From: Periplaneta americana
Lineage: Eukaryota > Arthropoda > Insecta > Blattodea > Blattidae
Assembly (NCBI RefSeq): GCF_040183065.1
Contig: NC_091125.1
Coordinates: 130,272,621-130,336,620 of the forward strand
Length of the DNA: 64,000 nucleotides
Direction: 5' to 3'
This document shows positions 31,803 to 42,555 of the stretch, piece by piece; position 1 is the first letter of the stretch, and each line of letters opens with the position of its first letter. The notes under the pieces are model-generated. The model was given only the letters and a program-made list of their open reading frames with translations, was not told the origin of the DNA and made no database searches. The translations under genes and the position numbers were made by a program.

Positions 31803-32847
31803 TTTTTAAATGTGTTAAATTTATCTTCTTTTTGAAAGTAAATCTGTATGAATTATATCTTTGTCATTGAAACGTCACAATTTTATGTTGCCCTTTTCTG
31901 CCTTTTTTAATATAAATGCGTAATTTACAAAATAAATGCTTTTTTGCCTTTATTTGATTATTTATTAATTTATTATTAAAAATTGCCTACAGGTATATTT
32001 TAATTTATTTCTATAACCGCTACAATGAAAGTGACTTCACCGAATGTATATTATTGTCTTTCAGTCAGTTCATAATCTCTTTGCAACAATGAGTGCTGCC
32101 GTGCAAAAATGTATAATAGTAAGCGTTTTAATTATCGCTTGTGTTTATTTGACAAGGTAACAATGAGTGCGGGTCTAACGTTATTTTTCACGGTTATTTT
32201 TCTTTCAGTTTTCATTGCGACGTTGTTGTAGCTATAGTCCCGTCGCTCTAATTTCCGGCAGCCAATCACGTTGCAGGTCGGCTACATTTAAACGTGTGCG
32301 TCTTGTGATTCGCTGATGAAGACGTTATGCATTTCTTAAGGCTCGATAAATACTTAATATAATCGCCCGCCATTTTGGCTCTTTCGTTGGCGTTCGCAGA
32401 AAGCACACGAGGACGTTATTTACCGCTCAATTATTTGCTGAATTATAGTAAGTTTGATTTATTATCATAGGAGGTACGACATGATAATGTTTGACGGTGC
32501 GGCAAATGGATTCCTCGTCTGGTAGCTCGCCAACGAAAGAACAAAAATGGCGAACGATACTACCTACCTAGACCTACCCGACCTTCCCTTCTACTCCTAC
32601 CCCCTTTACAGAAACGTCGTTCCCGTACTGCACAACGCGAGTGTCTTGACAAAATGCATGAGCTGTACTTCTGTCTACTCACGCAACTCTTGTTGGTAAA
32701 ATTATGTGGAACAAAACATAGACTACTTTAACAATTACATTAATATTTACAATTTATATTATTTACACTATGTACACTGAAATATGTTATTTTTACCATT
32801 TACACTATGAAAAAGAATGTAGGTCTGCATTGATCAAATATTATTAT
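31803..32847. other. No gene recognised; short inverted motif
   Basis: GCTCTTTCGTTGGCG (about 32379) is mirrored by CGCCAACGAAAGAAC (about 32528), flanking a GC-richer block. It may be another small inverted-repeat element. No coding frame with support. Confidence 0.35.
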
Positions 32848-33545
32848 AGTACATTATGCAACGAGCCTATACTGATAGTAATTAAGAATCGAGTATGGAT
32901 ATTTATGAAACGAGCGCAAGCGAGTTTCATAATTTTTATACGAGCTTCTTAATTACCATTATAGGCGAGTTTCATACGACTTTTTATGCTCGAACATATT
33001 TCTAACTTGAAATTACCGGTATTCAGATGTATACATTTTATTTATAACTGACAAGATCGGAAGTGACCTTGTTCTAGGTCGTGAATTGTGAGATGTGCGC
33101 AGACGCGAAAGTATTGATTTTTTCCGAGGAACAATAATGTCATTGACCTTGACGTAGTCCCGTTAAACTTGATAATATTATAATATTATAACCTTGATTA
33201 TTGAATTCGACATTGAAAAACGAGATGCCAAATTGAATTTATTTGAATATTATTTACTATTAACGCTAATTATTATAGTAACAGAACATAACCTTCTGCG
33301 ACAGTATTGGATTTCCAGCCTCCGTGACTTTTCGCTAATTCTCTTTCGATTGCATATCCGAGAATAATCAATACTTGCGGTTTTATAACGGTACAAAGCT
33401 GACTTGTCATTGGCTGAACACATGTAAGCTGAATTATCGTTGGCTGAAGACCTGTACTTTAATGAGTAGGTGTACTTTAATGACATGCATTAAAGGACTG
33501 CTACTAGATGTATAATTAGTACATTTCGGCATGGTCGAGCATAAA
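32848..33545. repeat. Dispersed 0.65-kb repeat, copy 2
   Basis: It aligns with 9775-10425 from ACATTATGCAACGAGCC to GGCATGGTCGAGCATAAA, including GAGATGTGCGCAGACGCGAA and GGATTTCCAGCCTCCGTGAC. Extra bases near 33190 and 33420 make it slightly longer. Confidence 0.8.
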
Positions 33546-33741
33546 CACTATTATGTACATTGCTGTGTATTGTATTGCAAGGTATTTTATTTCATAATGT
33601 AAGTAAGTACTGTACAAAGGGGCTGTCAGACATGACTACTTTCAAAAGCCGATTGTCAAAAAAACTGCTATTTGTCTCTAGAATATGATCTTTTTCAAAT
33701 ATTATTTTTTTAGAATATGATTTTTATTTTTGATGTATTTT

Positions 33742-33829
33742 ATTTAATATTTATTTATTTATGTATTTATTTATTTATTCTGATTTGGTTAAGGCAATCA
33801 GGTCTTCTCTTCCACACCACCAGAAATAC

Positions 33830-33902
<73 letters not shown>

Positions 33903-34220
33903 TTTTATTTTCGCTGGCAGAGTTAAGGCCATAAGGCCTTCTCTTCCACTCAACCAGCCTTAATCAATACAATACATATTTAAATTACAAATATTTACAC
34001 TACACTTAAAAAGTTCTCCAGCTATATTCTTCAGTTAAGTTTTAAAGACTAGTAGACTACATATTTATTTAAATTTAGATAAACCTATATGGTAAAGTAG
34101 TAACTTAATTTATGAGCTAATTTAATTCAATGAATTATAATTAATTTAAGATTAATTTAAGATTTAAAATGATGAAAATTAATTTAATATAAGCTTACTA
34201 GGACTATGTTACAGGGAGAT

Positions 34221-34257
<37 letters not shown>

Positions 34258-34760
34258 TTAAAATATATTTCTATAATGAGAATATTAATGTAATTGCCAT
34301 TAGAGGTTTTGTAAATCTATTTAGAGAAATTAATGATAATAATAAGAATGGACAGATGTTAGTTTCATTATAAGTAACAAATATTAATCAGCAATTAATC
34401 TGTTAAGTAAGAATTTATGTAATTTTGACCTAAATTAAGTTATTGTCCAACAACCCCTTACATCACTCGGAAGCGAGTTCCAATTTCTAGCAACTGAAAC
34501 TGTATAAGATGAAGAATATAAAGACGTCTTGTGGTAGGGTATAATGAGTAAATTGTTCTGATGAGATCTTGTACTTAGCTGATGATATGCAGATAAATTT
34601 TGAAAACGAGAAGCAGAATTTGAAATAAGAGAACAAGAGAATGCAGGGCTCGTCGATAGCTTAGCCTTAGCCAAGACAATAATAGAAATAAAAAGAAAAG
34701 TCACACTATGAACAAAGTAGAGCCACACAAAAATATACACAGGTTGCAGTCAGTCACACA
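33742..34760 (-). mobile_element. (TTTA)n-tailed LINE 3' UTR interrupted by another LINE
   Basis: 33742-33836 matches the 3' end at 29285-29372 (TTTA array, TTAAGGCAATCAGGTCTTCT, CACCAGAAATACAATA). The same UTR resumes at about 34671 (ACAATAATAGAAATAAA) and continues through CACAGGTTGCAGT. Between them sits an (ATT)n-tailed LINE. Confidence 0.8.
33837..34670 (-). mobile_element. (ATT)n-tailed CR1-like LINE inserted in a related LINE
   Basis: The - strand protein end reads NNLLIIPYHKTSLYSSSYTV and ARNWNSLPSDVRGCWTIT. The 3' UTR has GGCCTTATGGCCTTAACTCT and the tail is the ATT/AAT array at 33831-33900. ACAATAATA-like sequence at both edges suggests the target duplication. A TA microsatellite (34225-34252) lies inside. 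Confidence 0.8.
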
Positions 34761-34906
34761 AACTTCATGCACTCACACAAAATTGTCAATTGTCCTTCAT
34801 TTTATTTATAACTTCTTTGATACAAATCATTGTCTTATTTCACGCTAAATTGTAATTGTTTAACTCTTGGAATTACATGTAACTAAACACATCTACATTT
34901 TACTGT

Positions 34907-34909
34907 TAC

Positions 34910-34962
<53 letters not shown>

Positions 34963-35082
34963 CATTGTTTTCTCTGTTGCTGTTATTTATATTTGCTATA
35001 TATTTTTTATACTGGTTGAGCGGAAGAGAAATCCTTATGATCTTAACTCTGCCGGTAAAAATAAATAAATAAAATAAATGAA
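34907..35082 (+). mobile_element. ATT microsatellite and LINE 3'-tail fragment
   Basis: An ATT array (34907-34962) is followed by TGGTTGAGCGGAAGAGAAAT, then TCTTAACTCTGCCGGTAAAA and (TAAA)n. This is the 3' UTR end of the CR1-like LINE group on the + strand. Confidence 0.65.
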
Positions 35083-35702
35083 CAAAATAATAACACATAT
35101 ACAGTCGCGAAGCTCAATACGTAGTAAATATGCAAACATTAGATAGTTGCTCACCACTAGGATTGCTAATATCGCCTCATTACAGGAAATGCAAAATAGA
35201 ACCGTCACAGTCTATTGTTTCTAGCACCCTCAAAACTCAAGCTTCGTGACTGTATATAGTAGACTGTGATAATAATTTAAATTGTAGTAAAGATCATCGT
35301 AGTATCAGTCTTTATCACTATATTGCATTGTAAACAGTCTACGAGGTCTAGTTCTGAATCATGAATATAATATAAACTGCAGCACAAAAAAATAAAAGTG
35401 TTCCCTGATAGTAGCTGTCGCACGCACCAAACATGACGTCACACCAATATAGTCTGTGAAGAACCTTATCTCCATACGCCCTGGGCCAGAAAACGATCCG
35501 CAGTTATTACGTATGTGTGTATGCATGCGTGTATCCGTGCATGTGTGTATGTTTGTATGTATAGCCTACTGAATGTTTTGTGAGATCTACTTCAAGGAAA
35601 AATTTAGAACTTTGAAAGTTCATATTATAATCTTACGTACGAAATCACCTTGATTTCAAGTTACAGATATTTCGTATTCCAGCAAGAATATGCTTTACTT
35701 TA
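35083..35702. other. No gene recognised
   Basis: Contains a run of GTATGTGTG-like words near 35510-35560. No supported frame. Confidence 0.4.
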
Positions 35703-35900
35703 AAGCCGCCATAGTGGTCTAGTGCTTGAGCGCTGGACTTATAACTCTGTGAACCCGGGTTCGATCCCCAGTGTACCTCCGATTTATAACTTGTGGTTCC
35801 CCTGCGGCATCCCAATAAATCTCCATCATCATCGCGTGTGTAGCGTTGACCAGCCTCGTCTGGCACACTCTGGAGAACAAAACTGCCGGTAAATTGATCT
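35703..35900 (+). mobile_element. tRNA-derived SINE
   Basis: The head reads GCCGCCATAGTGGTCTAGTG (box A region), an anticodon-like loop TTATAAC, then ACCCGGGTTCGATCCCCAGT (box B). A non-tRNA body follows. The head keeps tRNA spacing but the acceptor arm does not close, so it is a SINE and not a tRNA gene. Confidence 0.75.
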
Positions 35901-35989
35901 GCAAAACTGGCTTCATGTGGGTGAATCACGAACGATCAAGTACTCGCCATTAGTACAAAAAAAAAATGCTTACTTTTGAAGGACGTGCT

Positions 35990-36110
35990 CAAGATGGCTT
36001 TTAAGGAACCCGGAAGTTCATGTCCGCCCTCACATAAGCCCGCCATCGCTTTGAGAAGAAACTGTCTACTGAAGGATGCACTGGAGCAGCGGTGGCGAAA
36101 ATGCCATCGT
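35990..36110 (-). mobile_element. Chimera of two LINE 3' fragments
   Basis: 35994-36048 is the last about 55 bp of the RTE-like LINE (GGCTTTTAAGGAACCCGG... CATAAGCCCGCCATCG). It joins directly to AGAAACTGTCTACTGAAGGA (36056-36075), the segment encoding NCLLKDALE of the LINE at 56762. Confidence 0.65.
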
Positions 36111-37078
36111 GCGCCGAGCCACTGTGTAACCTGCAACGTGCATAGCACCTTTCACCATTGCAGATTCAGTATATGGATCTACCTTCTTTATTGCAACAGG
36201 ATTCCACGGACTACATGTTATTATTGGAACAACATTTTTAATAACTTGCCTACTACGACACTTAACATTACATTTTTCATCAAACCATCATTTTGGATTT
36301 GAAGCAGCAGCTTGATACTGACACTTTGTAGATGTTGTATGATTATTCTTATACATTTCTATTTATTGATGAGGAAGATAATATAATTTATAGCAAGGGA
36401 AAGAACGAAGCTTCGGATATTTATTTTTTGGCAAAGATTTGAAAGTTCAACATTTGCCAAGTCCTTACATCTAGCTTTCATTTGACATCACATAGTATTG
36501 TATTGTATTGTATTGTATTGTATTGTATTGTATTGTAGATAAATCAGTCAGTTCAAATTGAAGAGCTAACCGCATTATTCGTACATCTGCTGAAAAAGGG
36601 TCGACGTACAGAGATGATGATGATTATGATTAAGATGATGATTATAACAACAACAATAACACTTAACCTTTTAATGTTTCATCAGTAACATGTAGTATAT
36701 TGCCGTTTTATGTTATACAACCGTTTTCCTCATAATGCAGGTGTACATGTTAATAAGTAATAACTCAACGCAACAAATCAAAATGTTTTCTTTCTTTGGG
36801 AAGTTATCATATTCATATCCGACAGACAGGCTTGACAATAGTACAACATAAAACTCGTGAAGATGGACAGGTTTTATTTATGCTCAATTAGTGTAATAAT
36901 TTATACAAACATCAGAAAAAGTTTGTGAAGACTCTAATTGACTGTGTTTTCTGGTGTTAATTGTCAATATTAATTTTTCTTTTACCTTTGCTATATTTAT
37001 ATCAAATTTGCACTGTTTTGGATTTAACAGTAACATCGAAAAGAAATGATAAGTGTTAATAGAGAATTAAATATCGCA
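36111..37078. other. No gene recognised; pentanucleotide repeat
   Basis: A (GTATT)n run lies at about 36489-36538, possibly an isolated jockey-like LINE tail. Otherwise AT-rich with no supported frame. Confidence 0.45.
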
Positions 37079-37908
37079 TACTTACTTATTTATGGCTTTT
37101 AAGGCACCCGGAGGTTCATTGTAGCCCTCACATAAGCCCGCCATCGGTCCCTATCCTGAGCAAGATTAATCCAGTCTCTACCATCATATCCCACCTCCCT
37201 CAAATCCATTTTAATATTATCCTCCCATCTACGTCTCGGCCTCCCCAAAGGTCTTATTACCTCCGGCCTCCCAACTAACACTCTATATGCATTTCTGGAT
37301 TCGCCCATACGTGCTACATGTCCTGCCCATCTCAAACGTCTCAATTTAATGTTCCTAATTATGTTAGGTGAAGAATACATTGCGTGCAGTTCTACGTTGT
37401 GTAACTTTCTCCATTCTCCTGTAACTTCATCCCGCTTAGCCCCAAGTATTTTCCTAAGAGTCTTATTCTCAAACACCCTTAATCTCTGTTTCTCTCTCAA
37501 AGTGAGAGTCCAAGTTTTAAAACTATATAGAACAACCGGTAATATAACTGTTTTATAAATTCTAACTTTTAAATTTTTGACAGCAGACTAGATGACAAAG
37601 CTTCTGAACCGAATAATCAGGCATTTCCCATATTTATTATGTGTTTAATTTCCTCCCGAGTGTCATTTATATTTGTTACTGTTGCTCCAAGATACTTGAA
37701 TTTTTTCACCTTTTCGAAGGATAAATCTCCAATTTTTATATTTCCATTTCGTAGAATATTCTAGTCACGAGACATAATCATATACTTTGACTTTTCGGGA
37801 TTTACTTCCAAACCTATCGCTTTACTTGCTTCAAGTAGAATTTCCGTGTTTTCCCTAATTGTTTGTGGATTTTCTCCTAATATATTCACGTCATCCGCAT
37901 TAAATATA
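37079..37908 (-). mobile_element. RTE-like LINE 3' part
   Basis: From the tail at 37079 the - strand frame reads back through MNLRVP, RRRWEDNIKMDLREVGYDGR, RLRWAGHVARMGESRNAYRV and KILGAKRDEVTGEW to ADDVNILGENPQTIRENTEI near 37900, where it is 5'-truncated just before the YADD tyrosine. A frame break lies near 37560-37620. Confidence 0.88.
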
Positions 37909-38411
37909 GCATACTGCAAATAATTGAGGTTATTAGCAAGTGTACTTTCCAACAAAATTTTTAAAGTGCTTGTCATCAGCTTTGTTGAATGTTGGCCTGC
38001 ACCATCATTTCATACAGATTTCTGCTGAATTTCTCCGCTGACACTGAATTAGTAGAAGATAGATCGTCAGATTCACTTATTTTTATATACATTCCAAATG
38101 GTTTATATATTTTTTTAACTACAATGCTGCTGTAAATTCCATCTTTTAAAACAGATTATGTCAGTCTTATATTAATTACACACAATTATGTCGCCACTTA
38201 CACAGACCTACTGTCTTCCGAATTCCTCTACACATTTCTGTACTTTCGCACTTGTTTTAGGCACCTTTATTTCAACTAGTAGTGCATAATATTATAAACA
38301 TGCTAAACTGAAGCCTACTGTACTTGTTTAGGAGTAAAGGACCTGCTGTAGAGTGACCCTGTAGTGCGCGTTACTTGTGTTTGTGAGCAGGGTGTCTACT
38401 GAAGGACTACT
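37909..38411. other. No gene recognised
   Basis: AT-rich flank between LINE and palindrome. No supported frame. Confidence 0.4.
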
Positions 38412-38938
38412 CCCCATTTCAGTTTGAGAGGCTTTCCCCTCTACTCACACTCTCTACCGTCAGTGAAGGGGAAGGTGCTACAGTCCGTCGTAAAAACGTT
38501 CGACTAATTGACTTACAACACAAAGTGTCAAAATCTATATTTCGAAAGTCTATACCAAGAAATAAATTCCATTTTTATTACTGTCTATATCAATAATTTG
38601 CATATTAAAAATATTTAATAAGTTCAATATACGACAGTTACTTGTAACGTAAGAAGAAATAAATACTAAAACAGGCGTACAACTGACATATTAAATTTAA
38701 GTATTTCGATCTTAATAAGCATAGGTCTATTGAACCAGTAGTAATGCGTTTCTACGTTCAGCTACACAAATTATAGTACTATGTAGTGAATTTAAGTGGA
38801 ATAATTATGAATAATAACATTATAATGCAAAGCCAGTATTGTGACATGCATTATAATAAAATTAGAACTAGAAATATTTTGATAGATTTTCATAATCTGT
38901 TTTGTGCGGAAATCAAGAATTAATTTAAATTAACATAC

Positions 38939-39372
38939 CTCGAGAATTTTGGTAGGTTAATATCACTATTATCTTCATCACCGTTCACCGCAGCTAATAT
39001 TTTGTCTAAAGTTGGCAGTTCTTGACGAAAAAAGAATTGGTGAACTTTAGATCTTATTGCTGATTTTGTGAATTCGTCGTATTTTTCTAATAGTGGAACA
39101 GTTTTGCGAAATTTCACCGGACTCTTTAATTTATTGTCATTCATCTTCGCCTCTCTTTTTAATATATTGTCATTCATCTTCGCCTCTCTTCTGATGCGAT
39201 AAACAATTGCTTTTCCCACTCCCGTCAGTTTTCCCGTCATCTCAGCCACCTTTCCTAAACTGTAAGTTGGATTTTCAGCACATAACGTTTGAAATAAATT
39301 CAACACACATCTCTTCTGACCACTTCGCATTGGTTTACGTTTTTTATGTTTTATAACACTGCTGGAAGCCAT
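38939..39372 (-). CDS. Transposase-like HTH exon with intact frame and splice donor
   Basis: Starts at ATG 39372 and stays open for 144 codons to a donor TCGAG|GTATGT at 38939/38938, phase 2. Residues 1-70 are basic and helical (HKKRKPMRSGQKR, LGKVAEMTGKLTGVGKAIVY), like a DNA-binding recognition helix. A duplicated 11-residue block (REAKMNDNILK, REAKMNDNKLK) follows. Then comes KYDEFTKSAIRSKVHQFFFR with QELPTLDKILAAV, a pattern I know from insect transposase-like proteins (DDFD---IRR-V--FY-----PTL--L). The exon(s) for the catalytic domain are not found between here and the element end at 38412. Related to the relic at 1450. Confidence 0.5.
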
Positions 39373-39973
39373 AATGTTCGTTAAATAATTTACAAACTAC
39401 GATGAAATACGGTCCTAAGCCTAAATAATAAAAACTATGTACTCATATAAGAAATTAACACTACACTATGTACACTATTTCCTATACCGATATTCACAAA
39501 ACACTACGAAGTAAACTGTAAGGACGGAACAAATCTCAAACCACTCAGAGCAAATGTTTTCTCCACCGCTAGTTGCTACACTGCGACATACACACTGGGA
39601 CAATCTGCACTGTGTCGCTCCTCAACATTCAAACCAACATTCCTTAATTTTATTAGTAGCCAGTTGAAAATATTATAACAATGACACTAAAATATACTGA
39701 AACAAGTCATTGTCAAACATCTGTATGGCTGCATTTTATATCCCCTACTGTACTTTATTAAGTATTTTATTTTGTTCTGTGTACAGCGTAGGGGGTGCAG
39801 GTATAAGAAGTAACAGCTACTGCTCGGTCGCTAACGGTATCTGGGGAACAGGGAGGGGGAAAAGAATGTTTTCGCTCCCTCTCAACTTGCAAGAAATGCC
39901 GTTTAAGAAAACTGTCTTTAAATTTATTATAAGTTAGAAGCGCGCTGGTATACCCTGCTTACAAGATCAATTA

Positions 39974-40512
39974 ACAATTAATATTTGAGGAGAAAAATTC
40001 GCTCCGGCGCCGGGGATTGAACCCGGGTCCTTGGTTCTACGTACCAAGCTCTCTGACCACTGAGCTACGCCGAATTCAATCCACAGCACCGGACCTCAAA
40101 TATTAATTGTCAATATTACAGATATTATTCTGTAGGACAAATTAATAAATCTTTAATATTTTCATAGCTAGCAGTGCATATTTCTATACAGATTACTGTG
40201 CACTTAACTGCGGAATCCCGGCCAAACAGTCACTCAGTTGAGTGCGCCCCTTGTATAATGGCAGTTGACTTGGATATAAACGTCAACGTATATACCTAAC
40301 TTGGAGTCAGGCCACAAAGGGAAACATCGAAGGAGGAGAGTTCGATCCGGTGCTGTGGATTGAATTCGGCGTAGCTCAGTGGTCAGAGCGCTTGGTACGT
40401 AGAACCAAGGACCCGGGTTCGATCCCCGGCGCCGGAGCGAATTTTTCTCCTCAAATATTAATTATCAATATTACAGATATTATTCTGTAGGACAAATTAA
40501 TAAAATCTTTAA
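39974..40512. mobile_element. Element with a tRNA-like module in each inverted arm, copy X
   Basis: The left arm (39974-40093) carries a tRNA-like module on the - strand, and the right arm (40346-40465) carries the same module on the + strand: GGCGTAGCTCAGTGGTCAGA (box A), CTTGGTACGTAGAACCAAG (anticodon-like hairpin) and GGGTTCGATCCCCGG (box B). The core holds CGGAATCCCGGCCA and a stretch ending CAACGTATATACC. A 50-bp right tail (CAGATATTATTCTGTAGGAC...) is shared with copy Y. In this copy the left module is also bracketed by ACAATTAATATTTGAGG and its exact complement. Confidence 0.75.
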
Positions 40513-41334
40513 GATCAATTAAGTCGGAGGGGGCTTGATAGTCTATCTCTTTAAAACTATTGCCTCTCTTTCAAATGCATTGGCGGGATCTTTCCATCCT
40601 TATGAAAAAAGAGAAATACACACATGAGGGGTCTAGTATCAAAACCTACCACATCCACTTTGCTATATTTTGAGAAAAATGAGAAAAACGTGCAGTTACT
40701 TCGTTGGATGTGGTGGGTTTCGAAAATAACTTCCATTTTTACTATGCATTATATATGGGTTGTAGTTCAAATTTGAAAAAGCCGGTCAATGCATGTGGTA
40801 GGTGTTAGAAAGTACTCCAAAATAATAAGGGAACTCAATTTAAAAAAAAAAGTGGATATGGCAGGTTTTGATATTAGATCCCTCACATGTTAAAATGATT
40901 TTATTTTTTTCACAGGTTTGCTCCACTCACCAAACAAGAAGAAACTTTCAAAATGAGAAACATTTGCAGTCAAGCGATGTCAAAGTCTACTGTTAAGAAA
41001 ATTGCCCAATGTTATAATATATAGGGAGCAACGTATAAATATGGTTTCTTGACTCAAACTGCCTCATAAATAAGACTTGTCCTTCAGAACTGATAATATA
41101 AATACGCCATCTTTCTGTAGAACTTTTAGAGAAAAACTTAAGTGAACTGGACGGGTCATGGAAGTGTTACCACCTCTTCATACACTGTATTGAAGTACAG
41201 TATTTTGTAACATGTTAAATACGAAATCGCGGTAAGTAAATTTAGGATACAAAAACTTTGAAATGCCATAAGAATACTGTATAATCACTGACTAACTTTC
41301 TAACTTTACCGTGATAATATTTAGGAATTTACCC
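40513..41334. other. Central region of the palindrome, no gene recognised
   Basis: AT-rich, with a CCACATCCAC / GTGGATATGG inverted pair around 40660-40865 and sequence at 41085-41260 shared with 23030-23240. No supported frame. Confidence 0.4.
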
Positions 41335-42249
41335 GGCGACTAAACGGCATTTCATACAACTTGAGAGGAAGCGAAGGCATTTCTTTTCCCTTCCACTTGC
41401 CTGAGTCCGTCAGTAACAGACCGGTAGCTGTTACCTCTTAAACCTGCACCCCCTAAACTGTACACACTAGAAAATGAAATATTAAATAAAGTACCTAATT
41501 GGATATAAAATACAGTGACACAGATGTTTAACAATTACAGTGAGTATGTTTTAATGCCGATGTTACAATATTTTCAACTAATAATTAAATTAAGGAATGT
41601 TAGTTTGTATTATGAAGTCAGGGGGGAGTGACAGTGTAGATTGTCCCATTGTGTATGCTAGGGAGTAGCAACTAGCGGGGAAAAAAACATTTATCTTCTG
41701 CTATCAGTAGCTTTTTAATGTCCCAGTTGGTATAAACAACAATAAAATGCAATATAAACGCTTAGTATAGACTCTCGAAATATAGATTACGGTAAACATT
41801 TTCAATAGCAAGAATTTTCTCTATGTTCAAAGTTAATTGATAGTAAGATAGACAGTAGCATCTTCTCCTTCACGGATGATAAAGAGTGTGAGTGGAGGGG
41901 AAGGCTTATCAACCAAACTGAAATGGGGATTATTTTCGAAGTTTTGTTCTTCATTGTCCATAGCCTAGTGGAGATCCTGCGCTATCTTCTGGTTTCCTGT
42001 TCTGTTGGGATGTGTTCATGATTGTGTCGAAAAGGATGTGTGTTTTGAAACTGAGTTGAGTGTTCAGGATGTCATGTGGGTGTATTTTATATCATTCTAG
42101 TGTGTCAAGTTTCTGCTTTTTTTTTTCTTTTAGCTGGAAGTGTAGTATTTTCATGTCGTTGTCTAGATTACTGTAGTTGTGATTGGTGTTTGTGATGTGT
42201 TCTGCGTAGGTTGAATTGTTGTGTAGTTTGGTTATCAACAATTTAACCT

Positions 42250-42496
42250 ACAATTAATATTTGAGGAGAAAAATTCGCTCCGGCGCCGGGGATCGAACCC
42301 GGGTCCTTGGTTCTACGTACCAAGCGCTCTGACCACTGAGCTACGCCGAATTCAATCCACAGCATCGGACCGAATTCTCCTCCTACAGTGTTAGCTTCCT
42401 TTTGTGTCCTGACTCCAAGTTGTAGTAAATTGGTCTAGCTAGCAGTGCATGATTCTGTACAGATTGGTGTGCACTTTACTGCGGAATCCCGGCCAT

Positions 42497-42555
<59 letters not shown>

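Larger units (their letters stand above)
38412..41928. mobile_element. 3.5-kb imperfect palindromic element
   Basis: CCCCATTTCAGTTTG (38412) and CAAACTGAAATGGGG (ending 41928) are the outermost matching ends. Further matching arm segments are CCCCTCTACTCACACTCT (about 38446) with AGAGTGTGAGTGGAGGGG, ATCTATATTTCGAAAGTCTA (about 38530) with its near-complement at about 41772, and about 39545-39930 with about 41340-41700. The left arm carries a transposase exon; the right arm has a deletion of roughly 0.95 kb at the same place. The centre holds the tRNA-bearing element at 39974-40512. Either one element with long inverted ends or two copies in opposite orientation. Confidence 0.65.

Noticed and set aside
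40363-40440. Functional tRNA gene (GGCGTAGCTCAGTGGTCAGA... GGTTCGATCCCC)
   Set aside because: The position before the anticodon-like triplet is C where tRNAs have U, the acceptor arm pairs poorly, and the unit recurs with SINE-like flanks.
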